Origin: Actinospineispora eucalypti
GTDB taxonomy: Bacteria; Actinomycetota; Actinomycetes; Mycobacteriales; Pseudonocardiaceae
Assembly (NCBI GenBank): GCA_014208095.1
Contig: JACHMT010000001.1
Coordinates: 682,001-746,000, forward strand
DNA length: 64,000 nt
Direction of reading: 5' to 3'
Part shown: positions 23,662 to 32,180 of the stretch, piece by piece
How positions within the stretch are numbered: the first letter of the stretch is position 1
How the letters are laid out: each line of letters opens with the position of its first letter
Translations under genes and position numbers: made by a program
The notes under the pieces: model-generated
Database searches by the model: none
Told to the model about the DNA's origin: nothing
What the model saw: only the letters and a program-made list of their open reading frames with translations

Positions 23662-25485
23662 TCAAGCCGGTACGGAGAGGCCGCTCGAGGTGCGACTCCA
23701 GCCGGAACCGCCGAGTGCAACCGGCCCGCCACCGCGCGCCCGCCTCACCAGGGTCACCGAGTCGATCTCCTGGCCGGTGTCCGCGATCGTCTTGACCGTC
23801 ATGGTGGAGTCCGCGCCGGCGGCGCCCGGCACGACATCCACCGAGAGCATCGCGTAATCCAGGTACCGGGATTGTGACCAGTCCACGGTCTCCGGGGTCT
23901 TCGCGCCGTCGGAGGTGTTCAGGAAGCTGTTGACCATGGTGCCGCTGTCGGGGCCGGTGTTGCCCCGGTAGCGGTCGGTGACGCCGTCCTGCCACGAGTA
24001 GCGGGGCCGGCCGCCCGAGCCCACGCAGATGTAGGTGGTGCCTTCGGTCTCGGGTCGGATGGTGGCGCCGTCCGGCGCGGCCAGCACGCTCCGGCCGGCC
24101 CGGATCGGGTTGGTCCGCTCGTACTGGTGGTTGTGCCCCTGCACCACCAGGTCCACGCTGAACTCGTCGAACAGCGGGGTCAGCGCGGCGCGCACGCCAC
24201 CGTCCGAGGCGTGCGACTTGCTGGTGGCGTACGCGCAGTGGTGGAAGAACGCCACGATGAAGTCGATGTTCGGGTCGGCCCGCATGGCGGCCAGGGTGCG
24301 CCGCACCCAGTCCACCTGGGCGCCGCCGCTGTACCCGGTGTTCGCCCGGATCTCCGTGGACAGGTCGTTGGCGTCCAGGCTCAGCACACCCAGATTGGAG
24401 TAGCGGAACGTGTAGACCGAAGGGCACCCGTGAGGCCCGGTCGCCGGGAGGTCCAGCCGGGCCAGGTGGCCGCCGTAGCCGTGCCGCGTGCCGCCGGACT
24501 TGTTGTCGTCGTAGAGCGCCTCCATGTCGTGGTTGCCGGTGGCGAACATCCACGGTGTGGTGGCGGCGCTGGACTCGATGCTGGCGAAGTAGGCGGTCCA
24601 GGTGGTCGGGTCGAAGTTGTCGAACCCGGACTCCGCGTCCTTGGGCGCGTTGTTCCGGATCGGCTGGCCGTCCCCGCTGGGGTTCGCGTAACAGATGTCC
24701 CCGGCGAGCAGGTGGAACGCCGGCGCCTTCTTGGTGATCAAACTCACCAGAGAGGAGGCCGGGGTCGCCGTGCGGCGGTCGTCGCCGGGCTTGTAGTACT
24801 CGTCGGAGAAGCCGTTGAGCTGGGGCTTCGGGACGTTGACGCCCTGGTCGCCGAAAGCGGTGAAGCTGAACGGCGCACGCCCGGCGGGCGCGGTCCGGAA
24901 GGCGGCATCCGGCCCGGTCCAGCCGTCCGCGAGGCGGAACCGGTAGTGGTACTCGCGCCCGGGCTCCAGGCCCCCGGCCAGGCCGTGCACGAAGAACTGG
25001 TCGGCGGCGCGGATCGAGCCGTCCTGCTGCGGGACCTGGCTGACCAGCTCCCGGACCTCGGCTTCCAGCGTGGCGCCGTAGCCGGTGTCGGTGCCGTAGT
25101 CGATGAAGACCTTGCCGGCCGGCTTGACGGTGAGCTCGCCGGCAATGGCCATCTGCCGGGTCGGATCCGCGCCGAAGGACAACCGGCGCCCGGTCACCCC
25201 GGGCAGTGCGGCCGGCGCGGCCCCGGCCCCGGGTCCGGCGGCGGGTCCGGACGAGGTGCCACAAGCGGCCAGCGCCGACCCCAGCCCGCCGACCAGGCCC
25301 AGCCCGGCCAGCGCGCCCGCCGCCCCGCGCATCGCGCCGCGCCGGCTGACCGGTCGCGCCCGCAGGAAGCCGCGCACCCAGTCGCGCTGCTCGGCGATGG
25401 TCATCCGGGCGGCCAGCGCGGCCGGCACACCGACATCGGGGGTTTCCCCCGGAGGAGAGGGCAAGGTGGGGTCCGGTCGCGTCAT
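23662..25485 (-). CDS. Tat-exported lipoprotein metallophosphatase (purple-acid-phosphatase-like)
   Basis: A 607-residue protein. After a cytoplasmic N-terminus of about 45 residues comes a twin-arginine signal ('SRRGAMRG', then a hydrophobic Ala/Gly/Leu segment) ending in a lipobox 'LAAC', so it is probably a Tat-exported membrane-anchored lipoprotein. A fibronectin-like/PAP N-terminal domain with 'GREYHYRFRLADG' precedes the metallophosphoesterase core: 'AFGDQG', 'LLAGDICYAN', 'ATGNHDME', 'FFHHCAYA' and 'VQGHNHQYERT' supply the dinuclear metal ligands. Likely role: extracellular phosphate-ester hydrolysis. The ATG at 25485 is supported by GATAGT 6 nt upstream. The C-terminal 15 residues are Gly/Ser-rich. 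Confidence 0.88.
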   Translation of the reverse strand: MTRPDPTLPSPPGETPDVGVPAALAARMTIAEQRDWVRGFLRARPVSRRGAMRGAAGALAGLGLVGGLGSALAACGTSSGPAAGPGAGAAPAALPGVTGRRLSFGADPTRQMAIAGELTVKPAGKVFIDYGTDTGYGATLEAEVRELVSQVPQQDGSIRAADQFFVHGLAGGLEPGREYHYRFRLADGWTGPDAAFRTAPAGRAPFSFTAFGDQGVNVPKPQLNGFSDEYYKPGDDRRTATPASSLVSLITKKAPAFHLLAGDICYANPSGDGQPIRNNAPKDAESGFDNFDPTTWTAYFASIESSAATTPWMFATGNHDMEALYDDNKSGGTRHGYGGHLARLDLPATGPHGCPSVYTFRYSNLGVLSLDANDLSTEIRANTGYSGGAQVDWVRRTLAAMRADPNIDFIVAFFHHCAYATSKSHASDGGVRAALTPLFDEFSVDLVVQGHNHQYERTNPIRAGRSVLAAPDGATIRPETEGTTYICVGSGGRPRYSWQDGVTDRYRGNTGPDSGTMVNSFLNTSDGAKTPETVDWSQSRYLDYAMLSVDVVPGAAGADSTMTVKTIADTGQEIDSVTLVRRARGGGPVALGGSGWSRTSSGLSVPA

Positions 25486-25491
25486 GGCTGA

Positions 25492-25497
25492 ACTATC
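25492..25497 (-). promoter_or_regulatory. Leaderless -10 box GATAGT
   Basis: GATAGT ends 6 nt before the ATG at 25485. A weak -35 (GTGGAA or TGGAAA) lies 17-18 bp upstream. Confidence 0.4.
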
Positions 25498-25569
25498 GCC
25501 AGCGACCCCACCCGTTTCCACCCGACTCTCAGTGAACGCTGGGTGAACGACCGCGAGGGAGCCCCTGAT

Positions 25570-25599
25570 TTCATCTCCGTCGCGGGCGTTGTGTAGCAT
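25570..25599 (+). promoter_or_regulatory. Promoter of the tRNA-Thr/tRNA-Met/rpmG unit
   Basis: TTCATC (25570-25575), 18-bp spacer, -10 TAGCAT (25594-25599), about 40 nt before tRNA-Thr. A GGCGGGG-TAAC-CCCCGCC hairpin (25612-25629) lies in the 5' leader. Confidence 0.5.
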
Positions 25600-25639
25600 C
25601 GTTCAGGCGACGGCGGGGTAACCCCCGCCAAGCAGAGCT

Positions 25640-25712
25640 GCCCCTTTAGCTCAGTCGGCAGAGCGTCTCCATGGTAAGGAGAAGGTCTACGGTTCGATTC
25701 CGTAAAGGGGCT
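25640..25712 (+). tRNA. tRNA-Thr (GGT anticodon)
   Basis: Acceptor GCCCCTT/AAGGGGC, D arm GCTC/AGC.., anticodon stem TCTCC/GGAGA with loop ATGGTAA (anticodon GGT), and T arm TACGG-TTCGATT-CCGTA; discriminator T. No CCA is encoded. Confidence 0.95.
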
Positions 25713-25717
25713 CGCAT

Positions 25718-25790
25718 GGCGGTGTAGCTCAGTCGGTAGAGCAAGCGGCTCATAATCGCTGTGTCGCCGGTTCAAGTCCGGCCACCGCTA
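25718..25790 (+). tRNA. tRNA-Met (CAT anticodon)
   Basis: Acceptor GGCGGTG/CACCGCT with a terminal G-U pair, anticodon stem AGCGG/TCGCT with loop CTCATAA (anticodon CAT), T arm GCCGG-TTCAAGT-CCGGC; discriminator A. The A-starting discriminator and paired first base fit an elongator tRNA-Met rather than an initiator. Confidence 0.93.
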
Positions 25791-25839
25791 CAGAGCCGGT
25801 AAAACGGCAAGACAGTGCAGACTCGAGCAGGAGAGACCA

Positions 25840-26004
25840 GTGGCCGCCACCGACGTTCGTCCGAAGATCACCTTGGCGTGCGAGGTGTGCAAAAACCGGA
25901 ACTACATCACCAAGAAGAACCGGCGGAACAACCCCGACCGGCTCGGCTTGAAGAAGTACTGCCCGAACTGCAACGCGCACCAGGCTCACCGCGAGACCCG
26001 CTGA
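25840..26004 (+). CDS. rpmG: 50S ribosomal protein L33
   Basis: A 54-residue basic protein beginning with GTG, with a GGAGAG Shine-Dalgarno about 6 nt upstream. It contains the paired CxxC motifs of the zinc-binding L33 form: 'CEVC' (residues 14-17) and 'CPNC' (about 42-45). It also has the L33 core '[17 protein letters not shown]'. It belongs to the large ribosomal subunit. It is directly downstream of tRNA-Thr and tRNA-Met and 10 bp upstream of hadA, exactly as in mycobacteria (rpmG2-hadA-hadB). It is too short to appear in a 60-codon ORF scan. Confidence 0.96.
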   Translation: MAATDVRPKITLACEVCKNRNYITKKNRRNNPDRLGLKKYCPNCNAHQAHRETR

Positions 26005-26014
26005 CCGCGCCGCG

Positions 26015-26458
26015 GTGCTCGACGAGTCCTACGTAGGTCGCACGCTCCCGCCGTCCCCGCCCTTCCAGGTCGGCCGGGAGAAGGTGCGCGAGTTCGCCAC
26101 GGCGATCGGCGAGTGCAGCCCGCTCTGCCACGACGTGGCCGCCGCGCGGGCCGCCGGTCATTCGGACCTGGTCGCCCCACCCACCTTCCCGGTGGTGTTC
26201 ACCATGCCTCGCATCGAGGCGTTCCTGCGTGACCCCGGCTTCGGCTGGCGGTTCGAGGGCACCGTGCACGGCGGCCAGCGGATCGACTTCCAGCGCCCGA
26301 TCTACGCCGGTGACGAGCTGGTCACCACGATCAACGTGGTGTCTCTGGTTACCCGCGCCGGCACCCACATGCTGACCCTGCGCTGCGGCGTGACCGACGC
26401 CGACGCCGCCCCGGTCTGCGAGACCGAGGCGCTTTTGCTCAGCCAGGCGGAGTCATGA
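26015..26458 (+). CDS. hadA: (3R)-hydroxyacyl-ACP dehydratase subunit HadA
   Basis: A 147-residue single hot-dog-fold protein. The sequence 'VGREKVREFATAIGE' and 'PTFPVVFTM', with 'GEQRI'-like 'GGQRIDFQRPIYAGDELV', matches HadA, the non-catalytic partner of the HadAB dehydratase acting in the FAS-II fatty-acid elongation cycle in the cytoplasm. Location after rpmG and overlap of its stop with the hadB start (ATGA) reproduce the mycobacterial operon. The GTG start at 26015 is the first in-frame start after rpmG. No hadC follows. The catalytic Asp/His pair is in HadB. Confidence 0.9.
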   Translation: MLDESYVGRTLPPSPPFQVGREKVREFATAIGECSPLCHDVAAARAAGHSDLVAPPTFPVVFTMPRIEAFLRDPGFGWRFEGTVHGGQRIDFQRPIYAGDELVTTINVVSLVTRAGTHMLTLRCGVTDADAAPVCETEALLLSQAES

Positions 26459-26904
26459 CCGACTTCGTGGAAGGCGCCGAGCTCCCAAGCCTGCGGGTAC
26501 ACCTCAACCGCACCGACCTGATCCGCTACGCGGCCGCGTCCGGCGACTTCAACCCGATCCACTGGAACGACCGGGTGGCCGATTCGGTCGCGCTGCCCGG
26601 CGTGGTCGCGCACGGGATGCTCACCATGGCCCTCGGCGGCCGGCTGATCACCGACTGGCTGGGTGACCCCGGCGCGGTGCTCGGCTACCAGGTGCGCTTC
26701 ACCCGCCCAGTGCCCGTGCCGGACCTGGTGTCCGGCGTGGACCCGGACGCGGACACCGCAGGCGCCGAGATCGACCTCACCGGCAAGCTGGTCAGCGTCA
26801 CCGAGGCCGAAGACGGTACTCGCGTCGGCAAGGTCGACATCACGGTCAAGTTCGACGGCCGGACCGTGCTCGGCCGCAGCAACGCCACCGTTCGCCTGCC
26901 CTGA
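26455..26904 (+). CDS. hadB: (3R)-hydroxyacyl-ACP dehydratase subunit HadB
   Basis: A 149-residue MaoC-type hot-dog hydratase, the catalytic subunit of HadAB. The hydratase-2 motif 'YAAASGDFNPIHWND' holds the catalytic Asp and His (about residues 33 and 38), followed by 'VVAHGMLTMALGGRLITDW'. The C-terminal strands 'GYQVRFTRPVPVPD' are as in the family. Translation is coupled to hadA by a 4-nt overlap. It dehydrates beta-hydroxyacyl-ACP in FAS-II. In mycobacteria hadC extends chain range; its absence here fits an organism with shorter or no mycolic acids, though a distant hadC cannot be excluded. Confidence 0.93.
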   Translation: MTDFVEGAELPSLRVHLNRTDLIRYAAASGDFNPIHWNDRVADSVALPGVVAHGMLTMALGGRLITDWLGDPGAVLGYQVRFTRPVPVPDLVSGVDPDADTAGAEIDLTGKLVSVTEAEDGTRVGKVDITVKFDGRTVLGRSNATVRLP

Positions 26905-26923
26905 CATAAATCGGCTCTGATCT

Positions 26924-26946
26924 GGGCTGATTCACCTGTTCAGCCC
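26924..26946 (+). terminator. Hairpin after hadB
   Basis: GGGCTGA (26924-26930) and TCAGCCC (26940-26946) form a 7-bp stem 20 bp after the hadB stop; no T-tract. Confidence 0.4.
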
Positions 26947-27050
26947 TACACGTAAGCGCTTCCGGTTGCCTTCGGCATGCGCGTTGTGTTGTCCTTCCGG
27001 GCAACCGCGTGACCTGGACGCCGCCTTGCGGTGTTGCGAATCGCGCGTCA

Positions 27051-27098
27051 TGATGCGCAGTTAGAAATAGCCGTCTGTGTCGCATCAACGGTGATGCG
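27051..27098. promoter_or_regulatory. Candidate operator with TGATGCG repeats
   Basis: CGCATCA-ACGG-TGATGCG (27081-27098) is a perfect 18-bp dyad 56 bp upstream of the BCCT transporter ATG. A third TGATGCG lies at 27051-27057. This could be a regulator site or a leader hairpin. Confidence 0.4.
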
Positions 27099-27153
27099 GC
27101 CGGAGACGAGCCGGAAGGGGGAAGGTTCCGGCCTCGGCCGGGACCGCCATCAA

Positions 27154-28905
27154 ATGACCATCGCGGACTCGGCCCGCAATCCGTCCGACAAAAACCAACC
27201 CGCCTCGGACTCGGGGCAAGCTGCCCAACCCGCCCCCGCGGAAGGCGGCGGCCCACCCCCGCACGAGTCGCCCGGCGAACGGCCCAACACCGACCGCGTG
27301 GTGTTCGGCGTCGCCGCCGTCCTGGTGCTGGCGTTCATCGTCTGGGGCGTGACTAGCACCCATTCGCTCAGCGCGGTCGCCAAGGCCGTGCTGAAGGGCG
27401 TGATGTACGGCGGCGGCTGGGCGTTCGTGCTCGCCGCCACCTCGTTCGTGGTGTTCGCGCTGTACCTGGCGGCCAGCCGGTACGGCCGTATCCCGCTGGG
27501 CGGCGACGACGAGGAGCCGGAGTTCCGGACCTCCTCCTGGGTGGCCATGATGTTCAGCGCCGGTATGGGCATCGGCCTGATGTTCTTCGGTGTGGCCGAG
27601 CCGCTGCACCACTTCAGCGAGCCACCGCCGGGGACCGTGCCGGGCGGATCGGACGCCGCGCTGGACATCGCGATGGCCACCACGCTGTTCCACTGGACGC
27701 TGCACCCGTGGGCGATCTACGCGGTAGTCGGCCTGGCCATCGCCTACAGCACCTTCCGCAAGGGCCGCAAGCAGCTGATCAGCTCGGCGTTCGCGCCGCT
27801 GTTCGGTTCGCACCGGTCGGACGGGCCGATGGGCAAGGCCATCGACGTGCTGGCCATCTTCGCCACGCTGTTCGGCTCGGCCGCGTCGCTCGGGCTCGGC
27901 GCGCTGCAGATCGGCGCCGGCCTGCAGGCCGGCGGGTTCACCGCCCAGACGGTCGGCAAGTCGCTGCTCGTGGTCATCATCGTGGTGCTGACCATCTGCT
28001 TCATCGTCTCCGCCGTCACCGGCGTGGCCAAGGGCATCCAGTGGCTGTCCAACGTCAACATGGTGCTGGCCGGGGTGCTGGCGCTGTTCATCTTCGTGTT
28101 CGGCCCGACCATCCTGATGCTGAACCTGCTGCCCACCGCCGTCGGCGACTACTTCCGCGAGCTGGCCGAGATGTCCGCCCGTACCGCCGCCAGCGGCGGC
28201 GACGCCATGCAGGCGTGGCTGTCCAGCTGGACGGTCTTCTACTGGGCGTGGTGGATCTCGTGGACGCCGTTCGTGGGCATGTTCATCGCCCGGATCAGCC
28301 GGGGTCGCACCATCAAGCAGTTCATCGTCGGCGTCATGCTGATCCCCAGCCTGGTCAGCCTGCTCTGGTTCGCCATCTTCGGCGGCGCGGCGATCAGCAT
28401 CCAGCGCTCCGGCGTCGACCTGGCGTCGCAGACCCAGGAGCAGCAGCTGTTCGGCGTGCTGAACCACTACCCGCTCGGCGGGGTGCTCAGCGTGGTGGCG
28501 ATGCTGCTGGTGGCGATCTTCTTCGTGTCCGGTGCGGACGCCGCGTCCATCGTGATGGGCACGCTGTCCCAGCGCGGCACCATCCACCCGACCCGGCCGG
28601 TGGTGATCTTCTGGGGCGCGGTGATGGGCACCATCGCGGCGATCATGCTGCTGGTCGGCGGGGACGAGGCGCTGACCGGCATCCAGAACATCACCATCAT
28701 CATGGCCGCGCCGTTCGCGCTGGTGATGATCGTGCTCTGCATCGCGCTGAACAAGGACCTGCGCCACGACCCGCTGGTGCAGCGGGACAACCGGTCCAAG
28801 GAGAAGGTGGAGAACGCGATCGTCTACGGGCACACCCGGTACGGCGACGACTTCCACCTGCGCGTGGAGCCGAAGCCGGGTGCGAAGGACAACGGCACGC
28901 CTTAG
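27154..28905 (+). CDS. BCCT-family betaine/choline/carnitine transporter
   Basis: A 583-residue transporter with about 12 TM segments. BCCT landmarks are the Gly-rich TM3 stretch 'GMGIGLMFFGVAEPL' that binds substrate/Na+ in BetP, the TM8 signature 'FYWAWWISWTPFVGMFIARISRGR' with its Trp box, and 'FVSGADAASIVMGTLSQ'. An acidic/Pro-rich N-terminus of about 45 residues and a charged C-terminal tail of about 45 residues are the osmosensing parts in BetP-like proteins. It probably imports glycine betaine or choline for osmoprotection. ATG 27154 has no good Shine-Dalgarno; an ATG at 27094 is an alternative. It interrupts the usual hadAB to tRNA-Trp neighbourhood. Confidence 0.9.
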   Translation: MTIADSARNPSDKNQPASDSGQAAQPAPAEGGGPPPHESPGERPNTDRVVFGVAAVLVLAFIVWGVTSTHSLSAVAKAVLKGVMYGGGWAFVLAATSFVVFALYLAASRYGRIPLGGDDEEPEFRTSSWVAMMFSAGMGIGLMFFGVAEPLHHFSEPPPGTVPGGSDAALDIAMATTLFHWTLHPWAIYAVVGLAIAYSTFRKGRKQLISSAFAPLFGSHRSDGPMGKAIDVLAIFATLFGSAASLGLGALQIGAGLQAGGFTAQTVGKSLLVVIIVVLTICFIVSAVTGVAKGIQWLSNVNMVLAGVLALFIFVFGPTILMLNLLPTAVGDYFRELAEMSARTAASGGDAMQAWLSSWTVFYWAWWISWTPFVGMFIARISRGRTIKQFIVGVMLIPSLVSLLWFAIFGGAAISIQRSGVDLASQTQEQQLFGVLNHYPLGGVLSVVAMLLVAIFFVSGADAASIVMGTLSQRGTIHPTRPVVIFWGAVMGTIAAIMLLVGGDEALTGIQNITIIMAAPFALVMIVLCIALNKDLRHDPLVQRDNRSKEKVENAIVYGHTRYGDDFHLRVEPKPGAKDNGTP

Positions 28906-28986
28906 CCGGCGGCGCGCCGGGCGAGTGACGACGGCACCGCGCGGACCTGCGGAAACTGATCTTCCCAGGCGGGCCGACCAGCGCGA

Positions 28987-29017
28987 TTGGGAGGCCAAAT
29001 GCGCGGTGCCGTACACT
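28987..29017 (+). promoter_or_regulatory. Candidate promoter for tRNA-Trp/secE
   Basis: TTGGGA (28987-28992), 19-bp spacer, TACACT (29012-29017), about 55 nt upstream of tRNA-Trp. The spacer is longer than ideal. Confidence 0.35.
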
Positions 29018-29075
29018 CGCATCGGCTGGCGCGTCACTGGCTGGTGCGCGCCATGGTCGGTGCTGGCCAAGCCAT

Positions 29076-29151
<76 letters not shown>

Positions 29152-29207
29152 CCGCGTGCGTTGGCTCGAAGGACGAGATAGGAACAACAGCCGGGAAGTA
29201 GGGAAAC

Positions 29208-29471
29208 GTGACGGCCGAACTGGAAGGCAAGAAGGGTCGGCCGACCCCGTCGCGGGACGGGCGCGGCGTCAAGCAGTCCCTGCCCTCCCGCCTCGTGCGC
29301 TACCTGCGCGAAGTGGTCGCCGAGCTCCGGAAGGTCATCTGGCCGACCCGGAAGGACCTGGTGACGTACACCCTGGTGGTGCTGGTTTTCGTCTCCTTCA
29401 TGGTCGCGCTGGTGGCAGGGCTGGACTTCGCGTTCGGCAAGGCCGTCTTCGCGGTCTTCGGAAACGGATAG
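29208..29471 (+). CDS. secE: Preprotein translocase subunit SecE
   Basis: An 87-residue protein with a hydrophilic basic N-terminus, an amphipathic helix ('[25 protein letters not shown]'), the SecE signature with its 'VIWPTR' turn, and one TM helix ('[22 protein letters not shown]'). This is the minimal one-TM SecE found outside enterobacteria, clamping SecY in the translocon. GTG 29208 is taken as start. It lies between tRNA-Trp and nusG, the universal order in actinobacteria, about 78 bp from nusG. Confidence 0.95.
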   Translation: MTAELEGKKGRPTPSRDGRGVKQSLPSRLVRYLREVVAELRKVIWPTRKDLVTYTLVVLVFVSFMVALVAGLDFAFGKAVFAVFGNG

Positions 29472-29549
29472 CCGGGAGCCGGCGGAGTCACATCGCCGAC
29501 CGGGCGACCAGCCGGGCAGCGAACCAGGCAGGAAAGGAAGCGAGACGCA

Positions 29550-30458
29550 GTGACCTCCCACGAGGGTGGGCCGGAGCTCACCGGCGACGCCCCGGAAGAC
29601 GAGGCGTACCTCGGTGACGGCGCGGAGCCGGCCGAGGCGACCGAAGAGAGCACCGCGACCGCCGAGAGCACGGTAGTCGACGAGGACGACGTCGACACCG
29701 ACGACGCGAACGACGCCGCCGCCGGGGCGGACGAAGCCGACGAGTCGGACGAAACTGACGAGTCGGACGAAACCGACGGGGCGGACGACGCCGACGAGGT
29801 CGGCGAAACCGCCGAAGCGGCCGAGACCGCTGACGAGGACGACGACGCCGACCCGACCGAGGAGATGCGCGCCGCGCTGCGCCGTGCACCCGGTGACTGG
29901 TACGTCGTGCACTCCTACGCCGGCTACGAGAACAAGGTCAAGAGCAACCTCGAGACCCGGGTGCAGACCCTGGACGTCGAGGACTACATCTACCAGGTCG
30001 AGGTGCCCACCGAAGAGGTCACCGAGATCAAGAACGGCCAGCGCAAGCAGGTGCAGCGCAAGGTGCTGCCCGGCTACATCCTGGTTCGGATGGAGCTGAA
30101 CGACCAGTCCTGGGGCGCGGTGCGCAACACCCCCGGCGTGACCGGGTTCGTCGGTGCCACCTCCAAGCCGTCCCCGCTGACCATCGACGAGGTGCTCAAG
30201 TTCCTGCTGCCCAAGCAGGAGCAGGAGCGCAAGCCGGCCGCCGGCAAGGCGGCGGGCGAGGCGGCCGCCGGCAAGCCGGCCGTCGAGGTGGACTTCGAGG
30301 TCGGCGAGTCGGTGACCGTGATGGACGGGCCGTTCGCCACGCTCCCGGCCACCATCAACGAGGTCAACATCGACGCGCAGAAGCTCAAGGTGCTGGTGTC
30401 GATCTTCGGCCGGGAGACCCCGGTGGAGCTCTCGTTCAACCAGGTATCCAAGATTTAG
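29550..30458 (+). CDS. nusG: Transcription termination/antitermination factor NusG
   Basis: A 302-residue NusG, longer than the roughly 240 aa of mycobacteria. Residues 1-105 form a very acidic Asp/Glu/Ala/Thr-rich extension with '[16 protein letters not shown]' repeats. The NGN domain follows ('[22 protein letters not shown]', '[13 protein letters not shown]', '[12 protein letters not shown]'), then a linker expanded by Lys/Ala/Gly/Glu ('[17 protein letters not shown]'), then the KOW domain ('[21 protein letters not shown]', '[18 protein letters not shown]'). It binds RNA polymerase and influences pausing, Rho action and ribosome coupling. GTG start with AAGGAA upstream. Confidence 0.95.
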   Translation: MTSHEGGPELTGDAPEDEAYLGDGAEPAEATEESTATAESTVVDEDDVDTDDANDAAAGADEADESDETDESDETDGADDADEVGETAEAAETADEDDDADPTEEMRAALRRAPGDWYVVHSYAGYENKVKSNLETRVQTLDVEDYIYQVEVPTEEVTEIKNGQRKQVQRKVLPGYILVRMELNDQSWGAVRNTPGVTGFVGATSKPSPLTIDEVLKFLLPKQEQERKPAAGKAAGEAAAGKPAVEVDFEVGESVTVMDGPFATLPATINEVNIDAQKLKVLVSIFGRETPVELSFNQVSKI

Positions 30459-30510
30459 CCCGGGTCGCGGCAGGGCGACCGGGCACAGTTAGGTAAGAGG
30501 AAACAAGGAC

Positions 30511-30945
30511 ATGCCACCCAAGAAGAGGAAGCTGTCCGCGATCATCAAGTTGCAGATCGCGGCCGGCCAGGCCACCCCGGCGCCGCCGGTCGGCCCCGCG
30601 CTGGGCCAGCACGGCGTCAACATCATGGAGTTCTGCAAGGCCTACAACGCGGCCACCGAAGCCCAGCGGGGCAACGTGGTTCCGGTGGAGATCTCGGTCT
30701 ACGAAGACCGCTCCTTCACCTTCGCGCTGAAGACCCCGCCGGCGGCGAAGCTGCTGCTGAAGGCGGCGGGCGTCGACAAGGGCAGCGGCGAGCCGCACCG
30801 CCTCAAGGTCGCCTCGGTGACCATGGACCAGGTGCGCGAGATCGCCCAGACCAAGATGCCCGACCTGAACGCCAACGACATCGACGCCGCGGCGAAGATC
30901 ATCGCTGGCACCGCCCGTTCCATGGGCATCACCGTTCAGAGCTGA
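30511..30945 (+). CDS. rplK: 50S ribosomal protein L11
   Basis: A 144-residue L11 of standard length. It shows the N-terminal Pro-rich domain '[29 protein letters not shown]' that contacts the GTPase centre and binds thiopeptide antibiotics, and the C-terminal rRNA-binding domain ending '[19 protein letters not shown]'. It is part of the L7/L12 stalk base and of stringent-response sensing. An AAGGA Shine-Dalgarno precedes the ATG. It is co-transcribed with rplA, 66 bp downstream. Confidence 0.97.
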   Translation: MPPKKRKLSAIIKLQIAAGQATPAPPVGPALGQHGVNIMEFCKAYNAATEAQRGNVVPVEISVYEDRSFTFALKTPPAAKLLLKAAGVDKGSGEPHRLKVASVTMDQVREIAQTKMPDLNANDIDAAAKIIAGTARSMGITVQS

Positions 30946-31011
30946 ACTCAAGCACCTCAGTGGGAGAGCCGGGCGCGGCTCGTCACCACGATCTGACCGA
31001 AGGACAGACAC

Positions 31012-31731
31012 ATGAAGCGCAGCAAGAACTACCGCCAGGCGGCGGAGCTGATCGACCGGTCCAAGCTGTACAGCCCGCTCGAGGCTGCCGGCCTGGCTAA
31101 GGAGACGTCCAAGACCAAGATGGACGCCACCGTCGAGGTGGCCATGCGGCTGGGCGTTGACCCCCGCAAGGCCGACCAGATGGTGCGGGGCACCGTGAAC
31201 CTGCCTCACGGTACCGGCAAGACCGCCCGGGTGATCGTCTTCGCGGTCGGCGACAAGGCCGACGAGGCGACCGCCGCCGGCGCGGACGAGGTCGGCTCGG
31301 ACGACCTGATCGCCAAGATCCAGGGCGGTTGGCTGGACTTCGACGCCGCCATCGCCACCCCGGACCAGATGGCCAAGGTGGGCCGCATCGCCCGGGTACT
31401 CGGCCCACGCGGCTTGATGCCCAACCCGAAGACCGGCACGGTCACCCCTGACGTGACCAAGGCGGTCAAGGACATCAAGGGCGGCAAGATCAACTTCCGG
31501 GTGGACAAGCAGGCCAACCTGCACCTGGTGATCGGCAAGGCCAGCTTCGGCGCGGAGCAGCTGGTGGAGAACTACGCCGCCGCGCTGGACGAGATCCTGC
31601 GGGCCAAGCCGTCCGCCGCCAAGGGCCGCTTCCTGAAGAAGATCACCTTCTCCACCACCATGGGTCCCGGCATCCCCGTCGACCCGAACCGCACCCGCAA
31701 CCTCACCGCTGACGAGGCCCCCACCGCCTAA
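31012..31731 (+). CDS. rplA: 50S ribosomal protein L1
   Basis: A 239-residue L1, normal length. Conserved segments are '[35 protein letters not shown]', '[22 protein letters not shown]' and '[22 protein letters not shown]'. L1 forms the mobile E-site stalk and in many bacteria represses its own rplKA mRNA. An AAGGA Shine-Dalgarno lies before the ATG. Directly after the stop come four 22-bp tandem repeats and then a strong terminator, separating it from rplJ. Confidence 0.97.
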   Translation: MKRSKNYRQAAELIDRSKLYSPLEAAGLAKETSKTKMDATVEVAMRLGVDPRKADQMVRGTVNLPHGTGKTARVIVFAVGDKADEATAAGADEVGSDDLIAKIQGGWLDFDAAIATPDQMAKVGRIARVLGPRGLMPNPKTGTVTPDVTKAVKDIKGGKINFRVDKQANLHLVIGKASFGAEQLVENYAAALDEILRAKPSAAKGRFLKKITFSTTMGPGIPVDPNRTRNLTADEAPTA

Positions 31732-31735
31732 TTCC

Positions 31736-31823
31736 CGGCGAGTCGGGGATCTAGGTACGGCGAGTCGGGATTTGAGGTACGGCGAGTCGGGAATCTGAGT
31801 GCGGCGAGTCGAGGATCTGGGTA
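31736..31823 (+). repeat. 22-bp tandem repeat array, four units
   Basis: Units start at 31736, 31758, 31780 and 31802, each beginning CGGCGAGTCG; the first reads CGGCGAGTCGGGGATCTAGG plus two bases. The period is exact and a fifth degenerate unit may start at 31824. The array begins 4 bp after the rplA stop. Confidence 0.85.
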
Positions 31824-31845
31824 CGGCTCGAACGAGTTTGACCGG

Positions 31846-31895
31846 ACCGCCCGGTGCGCAATTGCGGACTTCCGCATCGCGCACCGGGCGGTTTC
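31846..31895 (+). terminator. Terminator of the rplKA operon
   Basis: ACCGCCCGGTGCGC (31846-31859) pairs perfectly with 31879-31892, with an inner TGCGGA/TCCGCA pairing, followed by TTTCGTG. Confidence 0.85.
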
Positions 31896-31940
31896 GTGTG
31901 TCCGGCCAGGGGGCCGCGCGGGCCGGGGCAACCCGTGCCG

Positions 31941-32170
31941 TATCATGGTGAAAGTTCCACCGGAGACCGCTGGTTTCCGCTCGCCCCCGGGTGAGTGGAC
32001 GAAGGCCCCGCTCGAAGCGGGCGGCCCGCGCAGGAGGACGAGGTTGTTGCCGCGCGTCGCGTGTTGTCACGCCGCGCTTCACGCCCCGTGCGCCCTGCGC
32101 CGGGGCGTTCGTCGTCTTGCGGGTCCGGGTCTTGCGGGTCCGGTGGTGCGACCCACCTACCGCTAGATGA
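31941..32170 (+). promoter_or_regulatory. rplJ promoter and L10 leader RNA
   Basis: A TATCAT -10 box (31941-31946) opens a leader of about 230 nt before rplJ. The leader contains 'GGAGACCGCTGG', basic-pair-rich segments, an ACGCCCCG-N12-CGGGGCGT hairpin (32081-32108) and a direct repeat TCTTGCGGGTCCGG (twice, about 32114-32143). Position and content fit the autoregulatory L10 leader to which L10-L12 binds; the exact fold was not computed. Confidence 0.55.
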
Positions 32171-32180
32171 GGAGGCCGAG

